From the NCBI RefSeq assembly GCF_039542035.1, contig NZ_BAABHJ010000001.1, positions 1 through 64,000 of the forward strand: DNA of 64,000 nt, given 5' to 3'. Both the position numbers and the translations under genes were made by a program. Numbering within the stretch: position 1 is the first letter of the stretch; each line of letters begins with the position of its first letter. The notes beneath the pieces were generated by a model, which did no database searches, had not been told where the DNA came from, and worked only from the letters and a program-made list of their open reading frames with translations. This document shows positions 1 through 8,129 of the stretch, piece after piece. This DNA is from Actinoallomurus liliacearum (lineage in GTDB: Bacteria > Actinomycetota > Actinomycetes > Streptosporangiales > Streptosporangiaceae).

Positions 1-461
1 ATCCCGTGCGAGACGTCCTCCCCCGCCGCGCCGTCTCCGCGCGTCACCAGCTGAACAAGGCGTCCGTCCCGGTACCGGGCCGAGATCGCCAACCCGTCCA
101 GCTTGGGCTCCACGCTCCACGCCATCACCGGCCGGCCCAGGCGGCGCTCGAGCCCGGCCGCCCAGACCTGCAGCTCCTCGGCGGAGAACACGTTGTCCAG
201 ACTCAGCATCGGCACGGTGTGCGGCACATCGCCGACGACCGCTCCCCCAGCGACCTTCCCGGTCGGCGACTCCGGCAGAACCTGATCCGGGTACGCCCGC
301 TCGTAGGCGGCGATCCCCCGCACGAGACGGTCGAAGGTGTCATCGTCGAGGGGGGACTCGCCCTGACCGTAGTAGGCCGCCGAGGCGGCCACAGCCGTCT
401 GGACAGCGGCGGCGTACGCGGCCTCGTCGGCGAGTTCGGTGAAGGCAACGGCTTCGCTCAT
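1..461 (-). CDS. ligA: NAD-dependent DNA ligase, N-terminal part (runs off left edge)
   Basis: The minus strand from the ATG at 459-461 reads open to the window edge, giving the first 153 residues. The protein shows the LigA N-terminal Ia region followed by the start of the adenylation domain, with the nucleotidyltransferase motif EPKLDGLAISARY. Its lysine (K120) is the residue expected to carry AMP. The preceding PHTVPMLSLDN stretch is also typical of bacterial LigA. The enzyme seals nicks using NAD+ in replication and repair. The rest of the adenylation, OB, zinc-finger, HhH and BRCT domains must lie left of the window. Many actinomycetes carry a second LigA; whether this is the essential copy cannot be told here. 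Confidence 0.93.
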   Translation of the reverse strand, partial: MSEAVAFTELADEAAYAAAVQTAVAASAAYYGQGESPLDDDTFDRLVRGIAAYERAYPDQVLPESPTGKVAGGAVVGDVPHTVPMLSLDNVFSAEELQVWAAGLERRLGRPVMAWSVEPKLDGLAISARYRDGRLVQLVTRGDGAAGEDVSHG

Positions 462-692
462 GCCGACATAATGCCTGGTGAGTACGACAATTCTTGTACG
501 AGCCGCGTTGCGGCTTCGCCCCTCGTCCCGGAGTCCGTCATGACCGCCCGACGCCCGCTCCGATGGCTCTCATCCGTGCGCACGCGCGTGCTCAACCAAG
601 ATCGACATCGGTCCGGGATTCAAGATCAACTGGTGTTAGCGTGGGCTCGTTCGCACGGCGGCGCGCGCCGCTCATTCCGGAGGGACGATCTC

Positions 693-929
693 ATGCGACA
701 GAAAGCCGCACGGTTCGGCGCGACGCTGGCGGTGGCCGGCGCCCTCGCCGCCGGCGCCCTCGCCGCCGCTGCCCCCGCCGGTGCCTCAACCACGGGCTGG
801 GTCGGGAAGGGTGCCTACCGGACCTACGAAGGCTGCCTTGACGGGGCGACCGCCATCCTCGTCGCGGGGCCGTACACGCAGTACGACTGCCGTTGGGACA
901 GCCCGTACTGGGAGCTCTGGGTGAGGTAG
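693..929 (+). CDS. Small secreted protein (78 aa)
   Basis: The start at 693 is chosen because a GGAGGGA Shine-Dalgarno lies 7-8 bases upstream, and because the product then begins with a typical signal peptide: basic MRQKAAR, an Ala/Leu/Gly-rich core and an AGAS-type cleavage region near residue 31. The mature peptide is about 47 residues, aromatic-rich (YRTYEGC, YTQYDCRWDSPYW), with two cysteines that could form one disulfide. It resembles the many short exported peptides of actinomycetes that have no assigned function. No operon partner is visible; the neighbouring LigA gene is divergent. Confidence 0.72.
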   Translation: MRQKAARFGATLAVAGALAAGALAAAAPAGASTTGWVGKGAYRTYEGCLDGATAILVAGPYTQYDCRWDSPYWELWVR

Positions 930-1147
930 TGGCCACGGGAACGGTCAGGCGTTCCCCCGCCGAGCCGGCACGGCAAGAGGCGGACGCCGGTCGCGCCCCG
1001 CGTGACTTCGGCGTCGTCGGAACCGGCGCGGGCCGATTCAACACGACGACCAGGCTCGTCCCCGAGCCGCGTAGGCACGGTGGTGGCCCCCGCACCCACG
1101 AGAGGCCGGGTGCCGGGGCGCCGTCGAACGTGCCGCAGGGCATCGGT

Positions 1148-1300
1148 TCACTGTCGGGGACCCGGGTCATGCTCGCCGAGTTCGGCGGCGAGTCCTTCCA
1201 ACTCCTTGACGGCGCGGTGGACCAGGTCCTGGTCATTGCGGGTGAGTCCGTAGTCGATGTGGATGCGCGGCAGGCCGTACTCGTCGAGGTCGTCGTCCCG
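1148..1300 (-). pseudogene. GMC-type oxidoreductase, C-terminal remnant
   Basis: A minus-strand frame reads DEYGLPRIHIDYGLTRNDQD and continues HRAVKELEGLAAELGE before a stop at 1148-1150. This fits the C-terminal domain of glucose-methanol-choline oxidoreductases (the 'Y-G-x-P-x-I-x-I-D-Y-x-L-x-x-N-D' block). No flavin-binding N-terminus is present: upstream DNA belongs to a plus-strand GntR remnant joined at about 1290. Reading past the stop into other frames gives only weak GMC-like sequence to about 930. The family assignment rests on a short block and is moderate. Confidence 0.5.
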
Positions 1301-1962
1301 CCGAGCAGGCCGCCGACCGCATCGCCGAACTGGCCCGCGCGGCCGAACCTGGTGCCCGCCTCGGCACCAAGGGCGATTTCCGCGCGTTGTGCGGCGTCTC
1401 GGTCAGCACCTTCAACGAGGCGCTCCGCCTGCTGCAGTCCCGCAGCCTGGTCGCGGTCCGGCCCGGCCCCGGCGGCGGCCTGTTCGCCGCCGAGCAGTCC
1501 CCCATGGTCCGGCTCGGCAACTCGATGCTGGCCCTCGACGCCGAGCAGACCTCCGTCGCCGAGGCCATCCGGATCCGCGACGCGCTCGACCTGCTGCTGG
1601 TCGAAGACGCGCTGTGGCACGCGTCGCGCGCCGACATCGGCGAGATGCGCGAGATCCTGGACGACATGGGAGGCGCCGCCGCCGACGGCGACGCCACCGC
1701 CTTCGTACACGCGAACTGGCGGCTGCACGCCCGCATCGCCGCGGTCAGCCCGCACGTCCTGCTGCGCTCGCTGTACGCCAGCCTGCTGGACCTCATCGAG
1801 GCCCACACCCAGTCCGTCCAGCCCGACGGCGAACGCCACCTCGCCACCTACCTGTGAGAACGCCACCAGTTGCACTCCGCGCTCATCGACGCGATCGCCG
1901 ACCACGACCATGAGGCCGCCAGGCGGATCATCCAGGCCCACAAGACCGCCGGAACCCTTTGA
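1291..1962 (+). pseudogene. GntR/FadR-type regulator, 5'-truncated and with an in-frame stop
   Basis: From about 1291 the frame gives the end of a GntR winged helix (AEQAADRIAELARAAEPGAR, then TFNEALRLLQSR and the GPGGGLF wing) followed by an FCD ligand-binding domain (AEAIRIRDALDLLLVEDALW). Two lesions are visible. The 5' end is missing, with no usable ATG or GTG in frame and GMC-remnant DNA in its place. A TGA at 1855-1857 interrupts the frame, which then continues another 34 codons to the natural stop at 1960-1962. It lies convergent to the D-aminoacylase operon and may once have controlled it (inference). An internal TTG at 1387 could yield a truncated product without a full DNA-binding domain. 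Confidence 0.75.
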
Positions 1963-2020
1963 CCGGTACGCCTCCGCCCCAGAACACCACGCCCGGGTGT
2001 CCACGAGATCGGTACCGGCG

Positions 2021-2743
2021 TTACGGGCGACCCAAGGCGGAGAAGACCAGGCGGCCGCACTCGGCGATGAGGCCGGCGCCGTCGGTGGGCCCTTCGGTCA
2101 GCACCGCGAGGACCACCGGCGGGCCGGCGGGCGGATAGACGATCCCCGCGTCGTGGCAGACGTGGCGCAGCTCACCGGTCTTGTGCGCCAGGCGGAAGCC
2201 GGGCGGCAGGTGACGCGGCAGCCGGTCGTTGAACTGCTGCGCTTCCAGTACCCCGACCGCGAACGGCGAATCCGCCAGCCGGCACAACACCGAGGCCACG
2301 TCGGCGGCGCTGATGAGATTCTCCACGCCACGGTCCCGCGCCTCGGCGTCCATCATCCGCCGGGCCAGCACGGTGGCGGTCAGGTCGTGACGCGCACACC
2401 AGGCGTTGACCCGTCCCATGCCGATCCGGTCGATGAGCACGTTCGTCGCCGTGTTGTCGCTGACAGTGATCATCAGTGTGAGCAGGTCGCGGGCGCTCAT
2501 GTCCGCGACGTCGGCCAGATGAGCCAGCACGCCGGAGCCGGGGACCGCGGGCCGCACCGGCAGCCGCTCGTCGAATGGCAGGCCCGAGTCGAGGGCGGCG
2601 GCCAGGATCGGAAGCTTGATCAAGGACGCGGCGGTGAAACGGTGATCCGCCGCGATCTCGATGGCCTCGCCGGCGCCAAGTGGGCGGACGACGACCGCCG
2701 CCCTCCCGGCCGCCAGCTCGGTCAGCGATTCGCGCAGACTCAT
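2021..2743 (-). CDS. Class A beta-lactamase-fold serine hydrolase
   Basis: This 240-residue protein carries the penicillin-recognising motifs in order: SLIK (S40-x-x-K43), SDN (95-97) and KTG (in AHKTGEL). No signal peptide is visible, which is unusual for a true beta-lactamase. The region corresponding to the omega loop reads ARDRGVENLISAADV and I could not place the canonical ExxLN deacylation motif, so beta-lactam resistance is not assured. The ATG at 2741-2743 overlaps the TGA of the upstream permease gene (ATGA), implying translational coupling. Context with a permease and a D-aminoacylase suggests hydrolysis of a D-amino-acid-containing amide or peptide (inference). Confidence 0.78.
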   Translation of the reverse strand: MSLRESLTELAAGRAAVVVRPLGAGEAIEIAADHRFTAASLIKLPILAAALDSGLPFDERLPVRPAVPGSGVLAHLADVADMSARDLLTLMITVSDNTATNVLIDRIGMGRVNAWCARHDLTATVLARRMMDAEARDRGVENLISAADVASVLCRLADSPFAVGVLEAQQFNDRLPRHLPPGFRLAHKTGELRHVCHDAGIVYPPAGPPVVLAVLTEGPTDGAGLIAECGRLVFSALGRP

Positions 2744-4155
2744 GTCAGGGCCAGGAACAACACGGCGAAGAGCGCGGTGTTGGTGATGATGATGGCCCAG
2801 CCGTTGAACAACATCAGACGAAGGCTGGACGAGCGTGCCAAGCCCATCTGCCCGATCATGTCGGCACCCGGAAGCGGACCGAGCTGGTCGATCTGGGAGG
2901 TGCCGAGCAGCGCCACCGCCCACACACCGGGGGCGACGCCGAGCGCGGCGGCGACCGGACCGAACAGCTTGTTGACCAGCACCACCTGGGCGACGGCCGC
3001 GCCCGGTACCGCGTGGAGATAACCCAGGAAGACGATGAGCATCAGGAACACCCACGGGCCGGCGTGCGACAGCACCGGCTTGAGATCGGTGAAGACCGCG
3101 TTGAAGGCACCGGTCTCACCGATCAGCGTGAGCATCGGGTCGAGCATCCAGAACAACAGGAACAGCCAGATAAGCCGCGCCGCGCCGACGTACATCGCGT
3201 CCAGGATCCGCTTCGGCGCCAGCCCACCGGCCAGCCCGGTCGCGACGGCGGTGACGATCATGACGACGACGGCGTACGAATACGTGGCCTTCTCCGCGAT
3301 GCCGTAGACGGCCAGCGCCAGCAGCACGACCGCCAGGACCAGCGCCGCCCGGCGGGCCTGTCGGGTGTCGGTCCCGGCGGTGGTGTCGGCCGCGTCCGCC
3401 GCGGTGTACTCCTGGTCGGTGTGACGCTGGATCCAGCGCGCCATGAAGAAGCCCGTCACGATCGTCATGGCCGCGACCGGCAGGCCCGCGTGCAGCAGGT
3501 AGGCGCCGTAACTGAGCCGGGTCGCAGCCATGATCGTCACCACGGGCGGGGTGAACGGGCCGGTCATCAGGCCCGCGGCCCCGGCCGCGTGCAGCATCGC
3601 CGCCACCGCGGGCGGACGCCAACCGGTTCGCGCCGCGATCGGGATGATGATCGGCGCCAGGATCGCGTTACCGCCGGCCAACGTGCCCAGTGCGCCCACG
3701 ATGATGAGGGACGAGACCATGATCCCGAGCTGCACCCGGGTGCGCGTGTTGAGCCCGATCCGGCCCATCACGAACCTGATGAGCGCCTGCGCGGCGCCGG
3801 TCTCCTGCGTCACCTGCCCGAGCGCCGATCCGAGCAGGATGATCACGCCGATGACCGCGACCAGCGACCCGAGCGACGTCGCCATCTGAGCCCCGAGGGG
3901 GATCGGGCCGGTGCGTGTCATGACCGCCGCGACGATGAGCGCGCCGGCGGTCGCCAGCACCACATCGACGCCGAGGAGCGCGAGCACCGCGTAGAGGAAG
4001 ATCGGTACTAGCCCCCACAGGCCCGCCTTGGCGCCGCCCACGGCGATCACGATGCCGATGAGCAGCGCGACCGCGAAGGCCCCGGTGGCGATCATCGGCA
4101 GCCGCCGGGAGCGTTCCTCCCGGGGCGTCTTCTCTACGGGCGTGGTCGTACTCAT
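2740..4155 (-). CDS. Ion-transporter-superfamily permease (about 12 TM)
   Basis: This is a 471-residue hydrophobic protein with about 11-12 membrane segments after a basic cytoplasmic N-terminus. It has two similar halves and re-entrant-like loops (GNAILAPIIIP, LLGTSQIDQLGPLP), as in GntP/DctM/CitM-type carriers that import organic anions with H+ or Na+. A GAGGAG ribosome site lies 4-5 bases before the ATG. It starts 9 bases after the D-aminoacylase stop and overlaps the serine hydrolase start, so the three genes form one operon. GntP-like permeases are known neighbours of D-aminoacylases, which supports uptake of N-acyl-D-amino acids or related compounds (inference). The substrate is not readable from sequence. 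Confidence 0.82.
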   Translation of the reverse strand: MSTTTPVEKTPREERSRRLPMIATGAFAVALLIGIVIAVGGAKAGLWGLVPIFLYAVLALLGVDVVLATAGALIVAAVMTRTGPIPLGAQMATSLGSLVAVIGVIILLGSALGQVTQETGAAQALIRFVMGRIGLNTRTRVQLGIMVSSLIIVGALGTLAGGNAILAPIIIPIAARTGWRPPAVAAMLHAAGAAGLMTGPFTPPVVTIMAATRLSYGAYLLHAGLPVAAMTIVTGFFMARWIQRHTDQEYTAADAADTTAGTDTRQARRAALVLAVVLLALAVYGIAEKATYSYAVVVMIVTAVATGLAGGLAPKRILDAMYVGAARLIWLFLLFWMLDPMLTLIGETGAFNAVFTDLKPVLSHAGPWVFLMLIVFLGYLHAVPGAAVAQVVLVNKLFGPVAAALGVAPGVWAVALLGTSQIDQLGPLPGADMIGQMGLARSSSLRLMLFNGWAIIITNTALFAVLFLALT

Positions 4156-4163
4156 GGGGCTCC

Positions 4164-5732
4164 TCAGGGCCTGGGTCGCCGGAGCACGCGTCCGGGACGG
4201 TTGCCGGTCAAGGCCGTGTCACGCAGCGCCGCCGTGCCGTTCACGACGACGTGACGTACGCCCGTCGCCAGGTTCCAGGGATCGTCGAAGGTCGAGATGT
4301 CCCGGACGGTGCCCGGGTCCAGCACGACCAGGTCGGCGGCCAGTCCCTCGCGGATCCGGCCGCGGTCGGTCAGCCCCGCCCGCGACGCGGGCAGCGAGGT
4401 CATCTTCCGCACCGCGTCGGCGAGCGTGAGCAGGCGCGCATCGCCCGCGTACCGCCCGAGCACCCGCGCGAACGTACCGAAGCTGCGCGGGTGCGGTCGC
4501 CCCGTACCGGAAGGGCGGAGCGTCCATCCGTCGCTCGCGACGCTGACGTGCGGATGCGACAGCACCGCGCGCATGTCGTCCTCGGCCATCGCGTGGTTCA
4601 CGATGCCGGCCGAGCCGTTGTGCGCGGCGAGGACCTCCAGGGCCGTCTCCGCCCCGCCGAGGCCGAGTTCGCCGCCGAGTTCGGCGAGACTCCGGCCGAT
4701 CCATGCCGAGTACGGACCCGGTGGCAGTTGCGCGAGGACGATGGCGTCGGGGTCGATCCTCGTTTCCGCGGCGATTCGGCGCCTGACCTCCGTGTCCGCG
4801 AGCCGGTCCAGCAACCGGTCGACGCCGCCGTCCAGCGCCCAGCCCGGAAGCCGAGACGTCAGCGTCGTGGACGAGGCGGTGTAGGGATAGACGTCCGCGG
4901 TGACATCCACGCCCTCCGCGCGGGCCTCGTCGATCAGCCGCAGCGCCTCATGTACCTTTCCGTGGTTGTCCCGCCCCATCGCCTTGAGGTGCGAGATCTC
5001 CAGGCGCACGCCGGATTCGCGCGCCGTGGCCAGTGCTTCGGTGACGGCGTCGATCAGCCTGTCGGCCTCGTTGCGCATGTGCGTGGAGTACAGCAGGCCG
5101 AGCCGCGCCGCGGTGCGCGCGAGTTCCGTCACCTCGTGCGGCGGCGCGTAGCACCCGGGGGCATAGATGAGGCCGCTGGAGAAGCCCGCCACGCCCTCCT
5201 CGGCGGCGCGTTCGAGCAGGCGGCGCATTGCCGCGAGCTCATCCGGCGTGGCCGCCCGCTCGTCGTAGCCGAGGGCGGCGATGCGCAACGCGTTCAGCCC
5301 GACCTGGGCCACCAGGTTGACGGCCGGATGGGCGCGGTCGACGGAGTCGGCGTAGTCGCGGAAGCCGGTCCAGTCCCAGCGCAGCTCATCCCGGCCCATG
5401 AAGCCGGCCGCCCGGCGCAGGCTCTCCGGGTCCTTGGCCGGGAACGGGGAGAAGCCGCAGTTACCGCCGACGAGTGTCGTCACGCCCTGGTAGAGGCAGG
5501 TGTCCGCGCCAGGGTGCCCCTGGACGGAGAAGTCGGCGTGGGAGTGGAGGTCGATGAAGCCAGGCGTCACCACATGGCCGGTCGCGTCGAGGGTTTCAGC
5601 GCCCGACAACGCTCCGGGGGGCGCGATGGCGGCGATCCGGTCACCTCGTACGCCGACGTCGGCCGGCACGGCCGCCGCACCGGTGCCATCGAGCAGGTTT
5701 CCACCGGTGATGACGAGGTCGAGTTCGGTCAT
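4164..5732 (-). CDS. N-acyl-D-amino-acid deacylase (D-aminoacylase)
   Basis: At 522 aa this is normal size for the family. It is an amidohydrolase with the N-terminal beta-sandwich segment (DLVITGGNLLDGTG), the metal-binding HxH motif in FIDLHSHAD (H63, H65), and the family-specific cysteine in GGNCGFSPFP (C92). Later blocks, including STHMRNEADRLIDAV, EISHLKAMG, the SDGW/RPHPRSFGTF region and the C-terminal ADLVVLDP, are those of D-aminoacylases. These enzymes release D-amino acids from N-acyl-D-amino acids in the cytosol. It is the first gene of the operon with the permease and serine hydrolase. GGAGG lies 13 bases before the ATG, a slightly long spacing. Confidence 0.93.
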   Translation of the reverse strand: MTELDLVITGGNLLDGTGAAAVPADVGVRGDRIAAIAPPGALSGAETLDATGHVVTPGFIDLHSHADFSVQGHPGADTCLYQGVTTLVGGNCGFSPFPAKDPESLRRAAGFMGRDELRWDWTGFRDYADSVDRAHPAVNLVAQVGLNALRIAALGYDERAATPDELAAMRRLLERAAEEGVAGFSSGLIYAPGCYAPPHEVTELARTAARLGLLYSTHMRNEADRLIDAVTEALATARESGVRLEISHLKAMGRDNHGKVHEALRLIDEARAEGVDVTADVYPYTASSTTLTSRLPGWALDGGVDRLLDRLADTEVRRRIAAETRIDPDAIVLAQLPPGPYSAWIGRSLAELGGELGLGGAETALEVLAAHNGSAGIVNHAMAEDDMRAVLSHPHVSVASDGWTLRPSGTGRPHPRSFGTFARVLGRYAGDARLLTLADAVRKMTSLPASRAGLTDRGRIREGLAADLVVLDPGTVRDISTFDDPWNLATGVRHVVVNGTAALRDTALTGNRPGRVLRRPRP

Positions 5733-6254
5733 GGTCCGGTACCAACCTCCGGTCTGGTCAGTAGGAGGGGGCGCTATCCCGCCATCTTCGCCTGCCCGAA
5801 ATATGGATTAACGGCAAACAGGTATCAATCGGACTTCTATCAAGATCACCCACTGTCGTCAATAGACCGCGCTCGGCGGCGACGTGCTCCGCGAGGCCTT
5901 CGCCCCCTCGGACTCGGCATGCGCCGCCTACCCGATCAGCCGGCATCGAACAGGTCGTCGACGGCGAGCACGCCGATCTCAGGAGACAAGCGCGCTACGG
6001 CCCGGCGACGCAAGCAGCCGACGGGGCCAGCGCGTCCGAGTGGCTGTTGCGAATCGAACGATCTACAACGCCGGCGCCTGACAGATTGCCGGTCATGAAC
6101 GCGCCACCACCGGCCCGCAGACCGGGCCCGTCTGCTGCGGCGCGGCTTCGCACTGGACGCTGACAGACGCGATTCGCCTGGCCGACGACCTCATGCGGAC
6201 AGCCTCTCAGGACCTGGTCACCCTGCCCTGAGGACCGGGGTTCTGGCGTATGAA
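5733..6254. other. 522-bp gap without a recognisable intact gene
   Basis: The first 130 bp upstream of the D-aminoacylase operon are comparatively AT-rich (gaaatatggattaacggc and following) and probably hold its promoter. The remainder has coding-like composition but no intact frame. A plus-strand stretch ending CCGAASHWTLTDAIRLADDL near 6200, with a stop at 6229-6231, may be the tail of a decayed small actinobacterial protein. I could not assign it. Confidence 0.4.
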
Positions 6255-6926
6255 TCAGACGAAGGTCAGGAGACGATCGAGCGGCTCGGGCATACGGCTG
6301 AGATCCAGCGCCTCAGCGAGAACGCGCGCATAGTGGATCTTCCGGCCGCCGCGGCTCCCCATGAAGCGATGTAGCTGCTGGTCACGGGTCCGGTTCCGCT
6401 GCGCCGGCTGGTTTTGGAGGATGCGGAACGACGTGAGCTCGCCCTGGGCCTCGATCGCCTGCTCTGTGCGGGCCACGCCGAGCGAGCGGATCAGTTCGTC
6501 CTCCAGGTCGGTGACGCACACGAAGAATCCGGCCCGTTCCAGGCTGCCGCGATCCGCAACCGGGCTCAGGCCGACTCGCCGAAGACTGCGCCGGAGGCCG
6601 GGTTCCTCGGCCATGTCGCACAGGCCCGCCAGCCGGACGTCGAGCCCGCGCGGACCGAGCACATCCAGGAAATGGCCGACGTTCGTCGCGCCGCCCATCG
6701 GAACGATGAAAACACCCTCGTCGTGAAGCTCACGTCCGCTACGCGCGGCGAGCGCAGTGAGGGCCGCGTAATCGCTCATTCCCTCCACCAGCACGACCGT
6801 GCCCCCACCGGCAGTCACGCCAGGCGCGTATTCCCTCACCGCCGCCTGCGCGGCATGCCGCCCACCCGCCTTCCGAGGAATCAATGCCGGAGGGGAGTGC
6901 GAGTAATCGTCCACCTGAGTAATCAT
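6255..6926 (-). CDS. Stand-alone TOPRIM-domain protein (OLD-type)
   Basis: This 223-residue protein starts at the ATG at 6924-6926; an upstream AGGAG is 14 bases away, so the start is not firm. It contains a TOPRIM fold core: VVLVEGMSDYAAL (conserved Glu followed by G-x-S-D), VPMGGATNVGHFLDVLGPRG and LAGLCDMAEE (acidic DxD-like motif). The second half has FFVCVTDLEDELIRSLG and the block RNRTRDQQLHRFMGSRGGRK. These match actinobacterial 'TOPRIM nucleotidyl transferase/hydrolase' proteins related to the C-terminal half of OLD nucleases. OLD enzymes normally pair TOPRIM with an ABC ATPase; none is encoded next to it, so it may act alone or with a partner elsewhere. Metal-dependent nucleic-acid cleavage is likely but unproven. 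Confidence 0.8.
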   Translation of the reverse strand: MITQVDDYSHSPPALIPRKAGGRHAAQAAVREYAPGVTAGGGTVVLVEGMSDYAALTALAARSGRELHDEGVFIVPMGGATNVGHFLDVLGPRGLDVRLAGLCDMAEEPGLRRSLRRVGLSPVADRGSLERAGFFVCVTDLEDELIRSLGVARTEQAIEAQGELTSFRILQNQPAQRNRTRDQQLHRFMGSRGGRKIHYARVLAEALDLSRMPEPLDRLLTFV

Positions 6927-7209
6927 TCCAATTCGGCCGGCTCCTGGGGCCGCTTCCAGCGGAGCAGCGCCTCTACCGCCCGCTCCGCAGCCCGGAGAAT
7001 GCCGCGCGCATCTGGCACGTCTCGGAAGGACTGACAGAGGTCTCATTCCCGACAGCCGGGGCGGTCCCGCCGCTTTCCGTGGAAGACATCACGTAGCCGC
7101 CCGTCATCGGCTCGACGTCCCCGCACGACCCGTAGGTCACCAACACAACTGCCTCCAGAACAGAGGACAACGGTGCCCTGGACGGCCCACCGAGATAGCG
7201 TTAACAACC

Positions 7210-7374
7210 GTGGCATCCCGCCCGTACGACGCGATCATCCCGTCCCGCCTGCCGGGCAGCCCGCGCGCCTGGACGTACACGAGCGGCCTGGCCGAGCTGG
7301 CCTGCGCGGCGGCGATCGCCGTTCCGCGCACGCGCCGGGCGGGCGCGCTTCTGCCGCAACCCAAGAGATACTGA
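7210..7374 (+). pseudogene. DoxX-like membrane protein, internal fragment
   Basis: The frame reads RPYDAIIPSRLPGSPRAWTY, then SGLAELACAAAIAVPRTRRAG. These are hallmark blocks of small DoxX-family membrane proteins (a 'P-x-x-LPGSPR' loop followed by 'SG-AE-ACA' and 'PRTRR'). It then diverges (LLPQPKRY) and stops. The N-terminal helix and the final helices are absent, so this is a remnant and not a gene. Confidence 0.6.
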
Positions 7375-7434
7375 GCTGAGAACTCTCCGACCGTGCCTAC
7401 GGCGCCGGGCTCGGTCGGAGAGCTCATGGAATGA

Positions 7435-7986
7435 TCACGGGCAGATGTCGATGTGGTCGATGTGGTTGGCACTGACCGACGCCAGGTCGCTGTATGGGTG
7501 GAGGGTCCACTGCACGTTCGACCAGCCGAATGCGTACCACCAGCCCACGGCGGTGTAGCCGTTCTCGCTGTCGACGGATCGGACGTTGCCGTACAGCCCG
7601 TAGTCGTTCAGGTCCAGGGCCCTGCCCATGCCGGTTCCGTCGCTGGGGCACCACTCCGAGTTGGTCTGCAGTTTCAGCGTGCCGCTCTGGAAGTTCGGCT
7701 GGGTCCAGAGGCAGACGCTGCCGTCCGGGCATCCCATGAACGACATCGCGGACATGGCCCCCTTCTTAGCGGGCTCGGAGAAGGTGAGGGTGATGTCTCC
7801 GTTGGCATAGTGAATCTTGTTGGGTGCGGTGATCTTTCCACCCGGGTGGCGCTTCAGTTGGGCCGCCATCTGCTCTCTCATATGAGTGGACGGATGCAAG
7901 ACAGTGGCCTGCGCGGGCGCGGCTACAGCCGCGGACGTCGCAGCGACGGTCGCGGCGGTGACGGCGAATCTCGTCCAGACGGACAC
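7435..7986 (-). CDS. Secreted peptidase-inhibitor I36-like protein
   Basis: The 183-residue product has a clear signal peptide (MSVWTRFAVTAATVAATSAA, cleavage near AQA). The mature part contains a module with CPDGSVCLWTQPNFQSG and a second half with WCPSDGTGMG and ALDLNDYGLYGNVRSVDSEN. The C-x(5)-CLW pattern and the following glycine/aromatic spacing are those of the peptidase inhibitor I36 / beta-gamma-crystallin-like secreted family of actinomycetes. The upstream pro-like region (HMREQMAAQLKRHPGGK) is often seen in this group. It would act outside the cell, perhaps as a metalloprotease inhibitor like SMPI, although this activity is not established for most members. AGGACCTCC lies upstream as a possible ribosome site. 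Confidence 0.72.
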   Translation of the reverse strand: MSVWTRFAVTAATVAATSAAVAAPAQATVLHPSTHMREQMAAQLKRHPGGKITAPNKIHYANGDITLTFSEPAKKGAMSAMSFMGCPDGSVCLWTQPNFQSGTLKLQTNSEWCPSDGTGMGRALDLNDYGLYGNVRSVDSENGYTAVGWWYAFGWSNVQWTLHPYSDLASVSANHIDHIDICP

Positions 7987-8045
7987 TTTGGAGGTCCTTT
8001 CAAGAGGCTTTTGCCGTGGTGTATGCGTGATCTAGTGAGGGCGGA

Positions 8046-8120
8046 TCACTGGTATCCGACCCAGTAGGTCCGGTCCCCGTTCCCGCAGGCGTGGTAGGTG
8101 TTCGACGCCCACGTGCGCAG
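8046..8120 (-). pseudogene. C-terminal tail of a small secreted protein
   Basis: The minus strand ends in LRTWASNTYHACGNGDRTYW then VGYQ and a stop at 8046-8048. The Cys/Trp/Tyr-rich tail resembles those of short exported actinomycete proteins, but the signal peptide part is missing because an ISL3 transposase remnant occupies the DNA upstream. Recognition is weak. Confidence 0.35.
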
Positions 8121-8129
8121 CAGCGCCGT

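Noticed and set aside
6..929. A 307-codon plus-strand frame over the left end
   Set aside because: It is antisense to the LigA gene, whose KLDG motif and family blocks are unmistakable; only its last 78 codons (from 693) are a plausible gene.
2021..2743. Annotating this gene as a resistance beta-lactamase
   Set aside because: No signal peptide and no clear ExxLN omega-loop motif; operon context points to a D-amino-acid-related role.
893..3022. A 709-codon plus-strand frame
   Set aside because: It runs antisense to the serine hydrolase and permease genes and through two remnants; composition is Arg/Pro/Gly-rich as expected of a high-GC shadow frame.
4251..6098. A 615-codon plus-strand frame
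   Set aside because: Antisense to the D-aminoacylase gene, which has clear catalytic motifs; the frame has no family features.
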